64,000 nt of DNA from assembly GCA_016110215.1 (NCBI GenBank), contig JADWQD010000013.1, forward strand, positions 434,001 through 498,000, written 5' to 3'. The stretch comes from Capronia americana (Eukaryota; Ascomycota; Eurotiomycetes; Chaetothyriales; Herpotrichiellaceae). The stretch's first letter is position 1. Every line of letters starts with the position of its first letter. This document shows, piece after piece, positions 9,674 through 21,900 of this stretch. The position numbers and the translations under genes are program-made. A model generated the notes under the pieces. The model worked only from the letters and a program-made list of their open reading frames with translations, searched no databases and was not told where the DNA came from.

Positions 9674-11410
9674 CTAAGGCTCTGCCTCTGCCTTTTTCAG
9701 GCCGGTAACGGTTTCTGTGTGCTCCTTGGAGAGCTTAGTCTTGACCACAAAGAAGCTTGCAACGATGCTAAGAGCACTGATGCATGTAAACATGATGAAC
9801 ATGTTTCTGATGCTCCACGCAAATGCTTGCTTGACGGCAAGTTCTTGAGCAGGCGGTAGGCTCCGTGCGATATTGACGTTGGCTCCGGCGTTTTTGCCGG
9901 ATAGATCGTCCAAGATGGCATTAGATAGTCCCGCTTGCGCCAATGCGGTCCGCCGAAGATCCATACTTTGCTGAAATACTATGCCACCTACTATAACACC
10001 CAGCGAGATTGCCAGGCTCCTAGTGAATGCTTGTGTCGAAGTAGCAGTCCCAACATCGTCTTGGTGCACGCCCTGTTGGATGGCCAGAAGCGGAGGCTCG
10101 AACAACAAACCCGCCCCGACACCCTCGATTAATTCGAACCCTATCGCCCTCGCAGTCGATGTGTGAGCGTCCATTGAAACGAAGAGACCGGTTCCCAAGG
10201 TCATCAGGACGGTTCCGATCCACATCGACGGTCTGTACTGGCCTGTTCGGTGGATGATCACACCGTTGATGACTCCGGTACAGGCGGTAGCCACGATAAG
10301 CGGCACCAGCAGAATGCCCGATCGCAGCGGTGACGCTTCTTTGACGCTCTGAAAATATAGAGGCAAGTAGTATTCGGCAGCGATGAACACCTGGTGGTCG
10401 ACTTAGCGACCACGACGGCCGACTGGATTTGGGAAACGTACCATTCCATGACAGAAGCTCAGGAGCAACGACGCGGCATTCCTTGTGCCAAACAGCGAAA
10501 GTGGGATGACCGGGTATTTGGCCAATTTTTTCTCGCTGTAAATGAAGACCAGGACCATCAATGAGCCGAACACAAGCAGACATACGACCTTCGCAGAGCT
10601 CCAGGGATAAACAGCGCCTCCTAAGTCAAGGCCCAATAGCAGCATCACCGTCACACCAAGGATTGAGACGCAACCAAACCAATCGACCGCTCTGATTCCG
10701 TCAAGGACAGGAGTTCTCGGATTGTGGACATTGAGGAAAGGTAGCAGGAGTGTAAATGCGGTGCCAGCAATGGGTAAGTTTAACCAGAAACACCATCGCC
10801 AATTAACTTTTTCTGCAAAGGCACCTCCCAGCAGCGGTCCCACAGCGCCGGCCATAGCCCAGATGCCTTCGCAGAGTCCGAGCCACAGGCTTCTTTCGCG
10901 AACACTGAAGAGGTCCGAGATGCCCACGTTTACCATACAGATCAGGCCGCCCCCGGCAGCTCCTTGAAGGGCTCGGCCGGCGATGAGCATCTGCATGTTG
11001 ACAGCGGTGGCGCAAACCACAGAGCTGGCGAAGAAGACGACCACGGCGACCAGGAAGATTGGCTTGCGGCCCCAAATGTCCGAGAATTTGACCCAGATGG
11101 GAGCTGCTGCAGCATTTGCGATGAGATAGGCTCCTCCAATCCAGATGTAGCCTGCCGCCGAATGAAGGTCGGCAGTGATTGTGGGGGTAGCAGTGGCGAC
11201 AATGGTGGCGTCCAAAGCGGCGACGAACAACGACATATATAGTGCGATCAATATCATGGCCATGCGAAACTTGCTGCGAGGCTGAGCTTGCTGACCTGGC
11301 TCCGGCATCTGGGAGACCTCAACGTCGATGGGGGCATTCTCGGCTGCTGCATTGTGAATTGGTTGAGCCGGACCAATGAGGTCAAACTCAAACGTTTTCT
11401 TCGATTCCAT
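9674..11410 (-). CDS. MFS multidrug efflux transporter, DHA14 type
   Basis: Two exons on the minus strand, 11410-10442 and 10390-9674, encode about 561 aa. The 51-nt intron (GTACGT donor, CCAG acceptor) joins SFCHGM to VFIAAEYYLPLYF. The ATG at 11410 (MESKKTFEFD) is chosen because the frame above it has no ATG. After an acidic cytosolic N-terminus the protein has about 14 hydrophobic segments. Visible landmarks are LDATIVATATPTI in TM1, the loop GRKPIF, GRALQGAAGGG, and the antiporter motif C AGAVGPLLGGAF in TM5, followed by WRWCFWLNLPI. These define the drug:H+ antiporter-2 family of the plasma membrane, which exports toxic compounds or secondary metabolites. The substrate is unknown. No biosynthetic genes lie beside it. 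Confidence 0.9.
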
Positions 11411-12204
11411 GAGAACACGTCCCAAGAAGGCTTCCGTCCCAGTCTGAGCCGGATCAGCAACGAAAAAGTCCAAGGTATCGATGTACTCGGAGGAGGTGAA
11501 CGGCGACGGAGGGAGAGAAGAAGAAAATTCTAGGGCGACTCGGCTTTAACAAGCGGAGCAGCGATCCATACCAAGGGCAGCAGGTAGCGGGGCCCCGTTA
11601 GCCTCAGACTGGCGTCGCTCAAAGGGCGGTGGGCTTGGGCCATGCCCAGGAGCGCGGCTTCTGCGGCTGGACTAGCCAAGCTGAATTATTGAATGAGGAA
11701 AGTTACAGTAGGAATCTGACACGTTAGAGACAAATAGAAATCGGTCATCGAGCGACGAGGTGGAGCCGGTTAACGCCCGACCCGGTACGAGTACGTGGTG
11801 ATGATGATGATGCCATCATCAGGCAGTCATGGAAATCGTATGAAGCTGAAATCCCCCAGGGCACCAAGGACGCACCCTACGATCATTGTACTGGGTGAAA
11901 CGAATCGCCATATCCACAGTTTCATGCCGCGCTCAGGGAGGCAGCATCAAGGATTAGGCGTCAGAGAGCCCAGCGTCGTCTAGGTCAATCTTGGAGTCTG
12001 TCGTGGAAGAACAGGTAGATGGGAACTACGAATTCTTGTTCCGTGAATGTCTGGAGACAACTCCTGTGTAACATTTAAAACCATAAGCAGGACAGATGGA
12101 GCGGGTGAAAAGGACAATGCAGGCAGGATGGAACACTTCGCCCGAGGATCATACTTGACGGCTCTAAAGGTATCGTACGGGATGAAACTCATCGACCTTA
12201 CCTG
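11411..12204. promoter_or_regulatory. Upstream region of the MFS transporter
   Basis: This 794-bp spacer lies between two minus-strand genes, so it holds the transporter promoter and the 3' side of the URI-like gene. A GATGATGATGATG run lies near 11800-11813, followed by its partial inverted copy CATCATC. There is no convincing gene. Confidence 0.4.
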
Positions 12205-13917
12205 TCACCGTTTGATCTGAGCAGCTTTAAACCTGCTGACTCGTCTCCCGGTCTCTTCGTCCTCGAGAGGTGTGATTCCACCTTCTTCAGCATTTCCAAG
12301 GAATCCACCTTCTTGGGCAAGTATGCGCTTGATCCGGTGTTGCTGGTAGTCCCTTGCTATTTCCCGCTGGTGATCCTGGTCGGAAAAGTCGCTGGGGTCG
12401 GGTGCTGTTGTTGCTTTCGGCGAAGGACGCTCGACCAGGGTTGCAGACACAATCTTGGAGGGAGGCTGAGGTATCGACTTGTCCTCGGGCTCTCCTCGTG
12501 GGAATCCCATGGAGGGAGCAAACATTGGCGTCTGCGGCTGAGATTGACGTGCAGCCTTGAAGCGTGACTGTTTGGCGGCATTTGGAGCAGGAGGTGCCGG
12601 AGCAGGAGGCTCTACGCCGTCCTGATCCGTCTCTCGTTCGACAATTGACTCGTTAACCGGCTGTAGTCGTAGCTTCTCTGTCGTCTCCGTAGGCATTTTC
12701 GCGGTTCCGGGAATGGTGGCAGGAGCGTTCTCGGCAGCAATGTCTAGTTCTGAAGAGAATGCCACTTTCTTTCTCCCGAGCTTTCTCTTACTCATGTCGG
12801 TTTCCGCCGGATTGTTGTTCGCGGGCTTCAAGCTGCTCTTCTTGGCCTGGTCCTCTCTTGCTATTGCCGCCTTGCGTGCAGCTTCGGCTGCAATGGGCCG
12901 TTGCTCGTTCCCGATTTGATCGATTGCTGCTTCTGTTTGCAGCTCAGGTCCAACGTTCTTGAGACTTAGCTGCTTCTGCAACTCTTCCATTCTCTTCTGA
13001 TAACTTCGCGACAGGAATAGCCCACGGTTGCTTCTGCCGTGGTCATCCTCCGAGTCATCTTGGGATCCCTCCTCCATATCTACCTCGGAGTCGAAGTCCA
13101 GATCAAGGTCGCCATCATCAGATACGGCATCTGATGCCTCCTCTTCCTCGAGCTCTAGTTCTGCCACAATAGCCCCAACTTCATCCAAGCCCCTGGAGTA
13201 TTGCAGCATTTCGCGGCGGAGTTCGGCTTCATCTGGAGTATCGTCGGAATTCGTGGGGAGCTGGCTCGTCGAGAGATCTGTGTGTTGACGGTTGGTGTCG
13301 GCGGTATCCTGTGGTTGAGATGATGCATTGGCTTCATCTTTGCTCGGAGGAGCAGCCTTTGTTATAGTACCATTTAACTCTTCTAGGTCTTTTACCCCGG
13401 CCTTCTTCAAGACATCCACCAATTGGGACGCATCTGAGCCGGGAGTCTGCACTTTACTCGAAATGATATTTCCTTCCTCATCGAGCTCCTCGGTGATCTC
13501 GGCCAGAGGTAGCCCAGCCTCATCTCGATGATTGGGTTCTTCAGCGAGGAGAAGGGCATTCCGCTTCTTTTCTGCATCAGACAGCTGTTTACGGATGGTC
13601 TCGATGTTGCGGATAACATAGTCAACCCGCTTCGACAGCACATCAACCAGCTGGGCAGGTCGCCGAGGGCGGGAACCGGCGTCTAGCAGAAGCTCCCGTA
13701 TCTCTTTCTCATCCACAAGTTCAGGTTTGGACTCTTTGGCAGCTTGCAGGCACTCTTCAGGAGTAGAGTCCTCGGGGATGCCCAAGAATTCTTCCCGGAG
13801 CCCTTCGTAGTCAATCTCTAGAGCTTGCCAGTGTCTCAGCGCTTTGCGAAACTTGGCGATGTTGTTTTCAAGCTCTGTCCGCTGCCGCTCGATGCGCGCA
13901 AGCGCTGACGCGTCCAT
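12205..13917 (-). CDS. URI/Bud27-type unconventional prefoldin (DUF3835-like)
   Basis: A single exon of about 570 aa from the ATG at 13917; the frame above it has no ATG. The N-terminal 150 residues look like a prefoldin alpha-type helical hairpin: MDASALARIERQRTELENN, a linker with the short strand segments, then VDYVIRNIETIRKQLSDAEKKR. A long acidic middle follows (EEEEASDAVSDDGDLDLDFD). The basic C-terminal end contains HQREIARDYQQHRIKRIL and finishes RRVSRFKAAQIKR, as in the fungal DUF3835 region of Bud27/URI. Family members bind the Rpb5 subunit shared by RNA polymerases, help assemble them, and link TOR signalling to transcription. The gene diverges from TFB3 across 374 bp. Confidence 0.8.
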   Translation of the reverse strand: MDASALARIERQRTELENNIAKFRKALRHWQALEIDYEGLREEFLGIPEDSTPEECLQAAKESKPELVDEKEIRELLLDAGSRPRRPAQLVDVLSKRVDYVIRNIETIRKQLSDAEKKRNALLLAEEPNHRDEAGLPLAEITEELDEEGNIISSKVQTPGSDASQLVDVLKKAGVKDLEELNGTITKAAPPSKDEANASSQPQDTADTNRQHTDLSTSQLPTNSDDTPDEAELRREMLQYSRGLDEVGAIVAELELEEEEASDAVSDDGDLDLDFDSEVDMEEGSQDDSEDDHGRSNRGLFLSRSYQKRMEELQKQLSLKNVGPELQTEAAIDQIGNEQRPIAAEAARKAAIAREDQAKKSSLKPANNNPAETDMSKRKLGRKKVAFSSELDIAAENAPATIPGTAKMPTETTEKLRLQPVNESIVERETDQDGVEPPAPAPPAPNAAKQSRFKAARQSQPQTPMFAPSMGFPRGEPEDKSIPQPPSKIVSATLVERPSPKATTAPDPSDFSDQDHQREIARDYQQHRIKRILAQEGGFLGNAEEGGITPLEDEETGRRVSRFKAAQIKR

Positions 13918-14291
13918 TGACCACGCGGGAAACCAAAACGACACGGATGTGTGTCCAAGTCACGAATGATGGAGCCGCGCAGAATGGTTGTGGTTTGAAG
14001 AGTGGAATATCTAAGAATTTCTTGCCGTAGGGAATTTCGAACGCCACACCAAAAAGATTTGTCATTTCAAATTACATAAGCAGTTTGCTGCCACTTCGTC
14101 GCTCTGTTTCATCTCTTTTCACATTACCGTCACCTGTGTTCACAACCGCGTCCAAAATCTCTGCTTCCTGGATCTGTATCGTTGCAAGATGCGGCCAGGA
14201 GTGCGTACTTACTACTGCAAGCCGTGAGGTCCGTCATTTTGGGAGGTATCTTTGGACGGGCAGAAGCGTTGACGAAGGATAACCCCTCGTC
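13918..14291. promoter_or_regulatory. Divergent promoter region, URI-like gene / TFB3
   Basis: These 374 bp separate two start codons on opposite strands and must hold both promoters and 5' UTRs. I see no clear TATA box. AT-rich stretches lie at about 14060-14085. Confidence 0.6.
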
Positions 14292-15221
14292 ATGGACGAT
14301 GATGATTTGAACCGTGAGTTCGAATCTGCATTAGAGATCTCCCCAAACGACGTACTGACTCTGGACGAACCAGCCCCGAACAAGTGTCCGGTATGCGGAA
14401 GTGATCCTCGGACGCACCCTGGCCTTCGTTTCAAGATCAATACGAAGTGCTATCACCGAATCTGCGAGGGCTGCGTGGACCGCAACTTCTCATCGGGCAA
14501 AGCAGAGTGTCCGGTAGGCGGATGCCACGTCAGTCTCTGGAAACGGGAATGGCGGACGCAAACGTTCGAAGACCTCAAAATCGAACGCGAGGTCGAGATC
14601 CGAAAGCGGGTCAACAAGATGTATGTCCCATCCTCGTGCCTTCTGATGCCGTGTGACTAACTCGTCCCGCCCAGCCTGGATCGCAAAGAGGAAGAGTTTG
14701 AGACGAAGCGCGACTACGATGATTTTCTGGAACTCCGAGAGGAGCTAATCATGAATCTGGTGCTACGGACCGATGTGGCAGCCACGAACCGCAAGCTGAA
14801 GGAATACGCCATTGCGAACGGCCTGAAAATGGATTCGAATGACGCCACGACCGAGTCGGACAAGAAGGCTACCAAGAAGAAAGACGTCGATCCCACTGTC
14901 GCTGACCCAAGTGGTTTGATCAAGGGCCTGAAGAAGAAAGTCATTCGAGAGGCGGAGGCACCGTACGATCCATTCATGGGCATGCCACGCAAGATGGACT
15001 ACTACGAGGTCAAGGACAGCTACATTGCCCGCGCAAAAGGGAAGCCAGCAGAATCTATGCTTGCGGCGGGCTACGACTATGGCCAATACATGGATGAATG
15101 TCTTCTACGGGCATTTGCTGGGCTTGGAGTTTTTATCGAAGATGAGATGGCGGCGAAGACCAATACAGCCGTCCCAGTGCCAGACACTGGAGCCACCACG
15201 GCCGTGGGGGGTGTGTTCTGA
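14292..15221 (+). CDS. TFB3: TFIIH subunit Tfb3/MAT1 (CAK assembly factor, RING finger)
   Basis: Two exons, 14292-14620 and 14675-15221, give 291 aa. The 54-nt intron has a GTATGT donor, a GACTAAC branch site and a CCAG acceptor, and it splits the codon for I in NKILDRKEEEFE. The RING is complete, with zinc ligands C32, C35, C53, H55, C58, C61, C73 and C78. Next come the typical helical region (DYDDFLELREELIMNLV) and a hydrophobic C-terminal segment YMDECLLRAFAGLGVFIEDE that in MAT1 proteins contacts the Cdk7/Kin28-cyclin pair. The protein anchors the kinase module to core TFIIH and so acts in promoter opening, Pol II CTD phosphorylation and nucleotide-excision repair. Confidence 0.95.
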
Positions 15222-16970
15222 GCATATTATCCCTGACCAAATAGAGCGGAAACTCGAACGGATTCTGATCCAAATGTTCGTTACCCACATTGACGAGAGA
15301 AGGGCGCTGACAATACGCCTGATAGTTGCAATAACACCACTACCAGCTTTCTCTGACTGCTAGCTTGCTACACTTGCATGTGTTTCTTTCACCTTTGAGT
15401 GTTTTGCACAAAGTGTGAATAAGGGTGCCGAACTCTCTGCTTCCGCGCAGCTTGTTTCAAAGCCGGCCCAGCATGAAGAAGTATGCGATTGCTCCCCATG
15501 CACTGGCGATCAGTGTCTCTAGCGAGCAAATTAAAGCGTCTTTGGTCTTTCGGCGGACAATACCTACCGCAGCCAATTGTGCGTGAAATACTCATCCATC
15601 GGTCACTCTTCTGCTTGTCCTCGCTGCTTTCACTCAGGCGGCACAGAGTTCTTCCAGCTTCTGGAACCACCAGCCCGAAATATGTGCGAGATAGTCGTTT
15701 GTGGCCAGACTCTCCGGCTCTGATCCGGCCGTATTTTCACTATCTCTTGAGAACCCACCCAAGCAATAATACCTCTTGATCGAACTCGCGTAGGAAACCT
15801 TTTTCGTTCCATCAATGGCCTGCCAAGGGGATTGCGGTGAGTCCTACCGACACCTTCGATTCTCTTCGAGCTAGTCATCGACTTACTTCCAACTGGATCC
15901 GATGCCTGGTTTGTTTGCACTACCGACCAATTCACAGCTAATTGGCGACCGACACCTCCGGAATTACAGACCTTAAAATCCATCACCAGTACTTCGCCGA
16001 TGTCGACAGAGCGACAATCTTGGGGTTTCCGCTCTTTCTACTTCGACTACGATGGCATGCTTGGCCTGACGCAGCGCTTCGATCATCCGTTCATTTCGAC
16101 TCTGCCGACAGACATCATTCCCCTGGTCAATGATGGTCAAACAATCCGTGCTTCATGTCAACATCTTCGCCATCGAACTCTCCACCGGAGGAGCGGACTT
16201 GAGGAAACCTGGGCGCGATGGGAAAATAACCTTCGAGGGCAGGAGTCCCAAGTACTATTCCAGCAGTGTCCCCTGCCTTCAGCTCTCGGACCGTTCGGAC
16301 CAGGTCTGGGCAGTCGAAGCACAGTCCCTAATGTGGGAGGACAAGACTTACCCTCTGCACGCGGACTTTGTAGACCGACGCCTTTCAAGCAGCCGCGTGG
16401 AGTGGCCCAATTTCTTCTCGACGCAGCATTTGGTACCATGTCACGAAATACAGCTTCAGAAAGCACGCCAGCCTAAGCAGTTGAGTTACAATCATGTTTT
16501 TCACGACGTTGGCCTATACAGTAGACATAGTGTGCGGGGCCATCCTCACAAAAAGACTCGGATGCGAGAAGGAAATCATGAAGACCTAAAATAATTGTTT
16601 CCAGTAAAACCTAGGGATACAGGAGCGCAATAAACCCATAGTTTCATATAAGGCCGTAGCGCCCATGAGACTACCCTGCAAAAAGTGCGAGTCGAGAGGA
16701 GAGTCAAGCTGGGAAGAGAGGAAGAGGTGAGTCGAGGGGTCAGGAGCGAGCGAAAGACTCGCGGACTAAAGCGGCGCGGTCCACATGCACCACACATTCA
16801 ATCTGCTGGTACCGCCAAGATTTCGCAGGAGCGAACTTTCACTTTATCGACAAAGGCGAGAAGGTTGTGAAATGCAACCAAAGGTGCCCTCTTCTCGGCG
16901 CCCGTAACTTGCTCTAAGAGATTACGTCTCAGCCATCACCCGTCTTCTCCTTCCTCACGAGACGACCATC
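15222..16970. other. Long intergenic region, no convincing gene
   Basis: This 1.75-kb spacer lies between TFB3 and the eIF3m gene, both on the plus strand. It should contain the eIF3m promoter in its last few hundred bases. Overlapping plus-strand open frames at 16000-16476 (from an ATG, MSTERQSWGFRSFYF) and 16130-16594 (from MMVKQSVLHVN) have mildly protein-like stretches and could be a lineage-specific gene or a frame-shifted remnant. I cannot join them with a good splice site, and I recognise neither. Confidence 0.4.
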
Positions 16971-18502
16971 ATGCCCGTGCCCACAAATACCCTCCTCATC
17001 GAGGGGACCTTCTCCGAACTCGCGGAAGAACTCGCCCAGTATGTCGACAACCTCGCCAAAGCTGACGGGAACGGCGCGCAAGCAGAAATGCAACAGCTGC
17101 TAGCCGGCATCAGAGAATCAGAGCAATCACAGGAGGGAGGCGTCGACGAGTCCGCTGTGCAAAATCAAAAAAATGAAGTTCTCAAGAAGATCGTCACTCG
17201 AGCCCAGGTTCTGAACGGTGCTCCGGAGAGAGGTATGAAAACACCCGTTCTGTCGTTCCGTAAAGGAAGACATCTGACACTGAGTCCACAGAGTTTACGG
17301 CAGCATACAACCTTCTCATCTCTCTCGCCTCCCAGTCCACCATTAGCGACCAAATCTTCGCAAGACTTTGCGCCTACCTCTCCGAGCACCCTGTCACTTC
17401 CTCCCCCGTCTACGGCCCCAGCCTCGCCCTGCAGACCTTGACTACAATCTTTAACGTTCTCTCAATCACCAGCGAGAGTCGTTACCACGTCTTCCTGGCC
17501 ATCCTGAGAGTCATCCGCGCCACCTCGAGCATACAGGCCTTCGAGGCCTTGATACCGCAACTCGAGACCAACATCCCCATTTGGCTGCAATCCTGGTCCC
17601 TCGACGATGAGGACGCACGAACCCTGTACCTAGCCATAGTGGAGGTGGCCGCCGCCCAAGGGAACAGTGACCTCGAATACACATACCTGCTGCAAGCGCT
17701 GCAAACCATCGAGGCCAAACACGCTTCGGACGAGGACTCGGCCTCCCTAGCCCGCCGCACTCTCATCACAGCACTGACCAATCCCTCCATCACCGACTTC
17801 ACACCCCTCACAGACAACGACGCCATTATCGCTCTCCGCCGCAGCGACGCCGCGCTCTTCGACCTGCTCGAGATCTTTTCGAGTGACGACTACTCCGCGT
17901 ACCTCGACTTTCTCGAGACAAACTCCCTCTCCTCCCTATCCATTCCGGACTCCGCAGCCGACGTCCTGGCTAACAAGATCCGCCTCTTAACTCTCTCCTC
18001 CATCGCGGCCACAACCACCACGCGGAGCGTCCCTTACGCGCAAATTGCGCAGGCTCTCCAAATCCCCAGCGAGGATGTCGAAATGTGGGTCATCGACACC
18101 ATCCGCGCTGGCCTAGTAGAGGGCAAACTCAGCCAAATGAAAGGGGAGTTCCTGGTTCAGCGCGCCACGTACAGAGTGTTCGGGGAGAAACAATGGGCCG
18201 AGATCCAAGGCCGGCTGATGGTCTGGCGACGCAGTCTCGAGAGCGTCTTGACCGTCGTGAGAAGTGAGCGGGAGAAGTTCCTACGAGAAGGCGTGAATGG
18301 TGGCGAGGACGGCATGCGTGCGAATGGATGGGGTGATCGGGACGGAGAGAACCAAGGCTACAATCGGGGTGAGCGCCAACAACGTCGTGGCGGAGGCGGA
18401 GGAAGGGGCGGAAGACGGGGCGGGGACCGCGACCGCGATCGGGATCGGGACCGTGATCATCAGCAAAATCAGCAGAGGGAGATTGAAGTTGGCGGGGATT
18501 AG
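16971..18502 (+). CDS. Translation initiation factor eIF3 subunit m (PCI domain)
   Basis: Exons 16971-17232 and 17292-18502 give about 490 aa. The 59-nt intron (GTATGA donor, CACAG acceptor, CTGAC upstream) joins APER to EFTAAYNLLISLA. The N-terminal two-thirds is a helical-repeat domain. The PCI winged-helix module lies near residues 280-370 (IRLLTLSSIAATTTTRSVPY, then AQALQIPSEDVEMWVIDTIR and GLVEGKLSQMKGEFLVQRAT). This matches eIF3m, a scaffold subunit of the eIF3 complex on the 40S ribosome. The C-terminus is extended by an RGG-rich stretch and an Arg-Asp dipeptide run (about five RD pairs), typical of RNA-binding tails. The gene converges on EAF1. Confidence 0.93.
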
Positions 18503-18925
18503 GTGGCCACCCAACATACTTCTCAGCCGCAAGCGTGTTGAGGAGGTGATCTGTTTCTCGGTGCCCTGGAGCGGAAATTGGACAGGAGTGCCATCAATGA
18601 GTCCTAAGACGCCGCGATTGAAGGTGGAAAAGGCATGAAAGGCATTATGGGGATATGAGTCCAATGTGGGATGAAAGGCTGCTTGAAGCCGCTAGCCAGG
18701 TATGAGCATGAGCACGGGTATGAAAAGTCGGTATGAAAGATGGGCAAGAACGAACATCCCTGCCGAGGCCAGTGGTAGCCTGCACCAGAGCGCGCGTAGC
18801 TTCGAAATGAGACACTTTGAGTGATCACGCAACCAAGTATCATTGATCAAAGCTGCAATCAATACCTACTCAATAGCCTCTTATACATTGTTTGCATTGA
18901 ATGCCCTGGATTACAGGCAGGCTCC
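18503..18925. other. Convergent intergenic region eIF3m / EAF1
   Basis: This 423-bp spacer lies between the stop codons of two convergent genes and should hold both 3' UTRs. I see no repeats or open frames of note. Confidence 0.55.
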
Positions 18926-21900
18926 TTAAGTTTGCATACCCTGGGCCGCCTGTCTCGGACTGCTTTGCTGCCCTTGCCCGTTCCCAGCGCTGTTGCCATT
19001 AATACCGCTCTGACTCCCACTCCGCTGATCCCTCGGCGTCGCGCTACGACTCATATGCCCTTGAGGGTTGGCATGTTGACTCACCGGCCTAGCCATGTTC
19101 ATTACAGGAGAGCCGGCTATGCCGTTAACATTCGGCATCCCTCCACCCATCTGCTGCTGCATCTGCATCGCTTGTAGATTCCGTTGCGCGTGCTGTTGAG
19201 CCTGCTGCATGCGGATGCGCTGGTTGTACTGCTGGACCTGCTCGTTGGTCATCATGCCAGGGTGCCCGAGTTGGGCGGCGGAGGCGGCGGTAGCTGCTGA
19301 GGCATTGTTGCCGGCATTCATAGCTCCGAGGGCAGCGTTCAGTGCAGCTTGGTTGTGCTGAGGACGTTTCTGGCTCGTATGTCCCGCTGCGGCCTGGGTT
19401 GCTTGATGCTGGTACGTCTGGAGCTGTTGTGATGCAAGACGCTGAACTTCTTCGTCCGATAAATTAGGGTGATGTTCGCGAATCTTGTTTGCGATCTGGG
19501 TCAGGACGGGAACGTGCCCGCTCGACAAGGCTTGACCGGAATTAGCGGTATTGGGTCGAGGCGAGCTGCCGTTCATCGGACCGGATGGAGACCCAGAACC
19601 ATTAGCAGCGGCAGCCATCGCGGCACGGTAGGCGGCGTTGTTCAAGCCCTGGCCATTAGCCAGACCTGCATGAGGATTGTTGGGAGATGAGTGAGGGCCA
19701 TTCTGAGCCTGCTGAGCTTGGCGCATGAGCTGTTCTTGTTGCACGCGAGTAGCCTCCTGGAGCATCCGCATCTGCTGGGGTGAAGTTATCCCGCCTCGGG
19801 CGGCCATCTGGGCTTGCATCTGTGCCTGCATTTGCGGCGTGAGCTTGGGTGCCATCATGCCTGGCGGTAACTGCATATTTCCCTGCATTGCTGCGATCAT
19901 TGCTGGATGAGGACGATGTCCATTAGGCATCTGCATGTTGCCATTCGACATTCCTGGCATGCCACCTATTGAAGGCGCACGCATTCCAGGTGCAGCAGCA
20001 GGCATGCCGTTCGGAAGACCACTGGGTTGACCGTTCTGGGTGCGCTGTTGCTGTGCCGTAGCACGCTGATGAGCGATGAGTTGCTGCCGGTATATCTCTT
20101 GTCGTTCTGCAAGCTTCTGTTCCCTCTCCTGCTTGAGCTGCGAGAACTCAGCTGGGGTTTTATAGGATGGTTTGGGCACATTCGCATCGTTGACTTTCCG
20201 CATCGCTGCAAGATCCGCTTGATGTTGTTGTTTCTGCAGAGCCGTCTCTCTCTTTTTGGCCAACTTGCGCATGGCATCAAGCATAGCCAGATGTCGCTGT
20301 GTTCTCTTGCGCTCGACTTTGACAGGCTGTGTGGTTCGCCGGCGTGCCGAGATCTGAATGTTGGAGCCAGCTCTTCGCTGAGCCTCTTCGATTTGAGCAG
20401 CCACATGTCGGCCTGCGGCTTCAATTCTACCAGAGTAGGTCTTGAAATATGCCGTCTTAGACATATCTGCCGGTAACCCTTCCAATCCAATCCATCGTTC
20501 GAAACATTCCCATGGCGTCCGACGATCGGCCCCAGAAGTATACAGGCTCGGGGGGGTGAGGCAGCTGGAGATAAGTGACCAATTGTAGGAGTAGTCTTTC
20601 ACAAGTCGCTTGAGTTCATCGTCCTCCGCAGCGGTCCATTGCGATGACGATCTTGTCTCGAAGAAGGCTTGTGTAGGCATTGGGTGCTCGGAAGGCGGAC
20701 GGAATGAATGGCCTGGATGTATTCTATCCCTGATGATTTTGTTCTCAGGCATGAAGAGTGCAACGTTCATCTCTTCCGGTGGAAGGGGTTCCGACTTCTC
20801 CTTCGGCGAGGGTTCGAGGTCATAGTCATATCGACTTCGTTTGACGGGAGGTTTGTGGTCTTTTACTGGCAATTTCTCGGTCGCCCATCTTGAGACAGGA
20901 ACAATATCGGTCTTCCATTTTGCATCGAGCCGTCCTGCCAGAGCAGATTTTGACGCATCGGGTTCGACATAGGGTCCGTACAGAGGCAGCTCGTTCAATA
21001 GCTTGTCGAGTGCAGGTGTTTTGTCGACGGAGAAGTTAAAGTCCGATGGGCCCAATGAGAACAATGTAGCAGGGGCGCTGGAAATCTGCACATCTCGAAG
21101 ATCCACAATATCGTCGCTCATGGAATCATCCTCGTTAGAAGGCACCAATTCAGGAGTCGTTTGTGACGACAGGCTTGCAGTTGGTCCTTCTTCCATGACC
21201 ACATCATGAGATATGGCAGGTTTGGGGAGAAGTTTTGGTGGTCGGACTTGCACCTGCAGACGCCTCCGCTGCTCAGCAGAGCTTGCAACCCAGTCGGCAC
21301 AGCATTCTGCAAGGCCCCTGGCGGCAGCCATCTTCCACTTGCGCTCCTCTTTGAAATCGGTGCGCATCCACTTCACGTGGTCCAATAAGAAATCCCAGTG
21401 AGACGTTGGCCTCGCTGCTTCTTCGGCACGCTTGTATTGCCTAAGAGCCCAGCGTTGCTTCTCTTGTAACTGATATAGGCGCTTCAATATTCGGCACTCC
21501 GCAGATAGTTCGTACTCAATGAGGTGGTCTGAAGTCGATAAAGTCTTGTGAGCATTCTGGACAAGGTAGGACATGGAAGTTTGCCGCGACATAGAGTGCG
21601 CCTTGTTTTCGAAGAGAGTGTAGAGATAGTCTCGCTCCCCCGGGCTTTTGCCTTTTGCTTCACCGTCAAAAGGCACCACTTCCAGATTCTCATCGTCGCC
21701 AACTGCTTTCTCGCGCTTAGCGAAGACCACTGTTGATAGCCTGCTCCGATCCTTGTCCCGTCGGTCACGTTCGGTTGCTCTACCCTGAGGCGTTGTGGCA
21801 CCGAATGAATCACGAGGAGACTCTGCCTGTGGGGTTGTCGTCCTCGGCGTCTCGCCGAGGATCTCAGAGACAGACTTCTTTTGCAAGACACCGGATGATA

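Noticed and set aside
9674..11410. Secondary-metabolite cluster around the MFS transporter or the P450
   Set aside because: No polyketide synthase, NRPS, terpene cyclase or pathway regulator lies within the window, and the two genes are about 46 kb apart with housekeeping genes between them.
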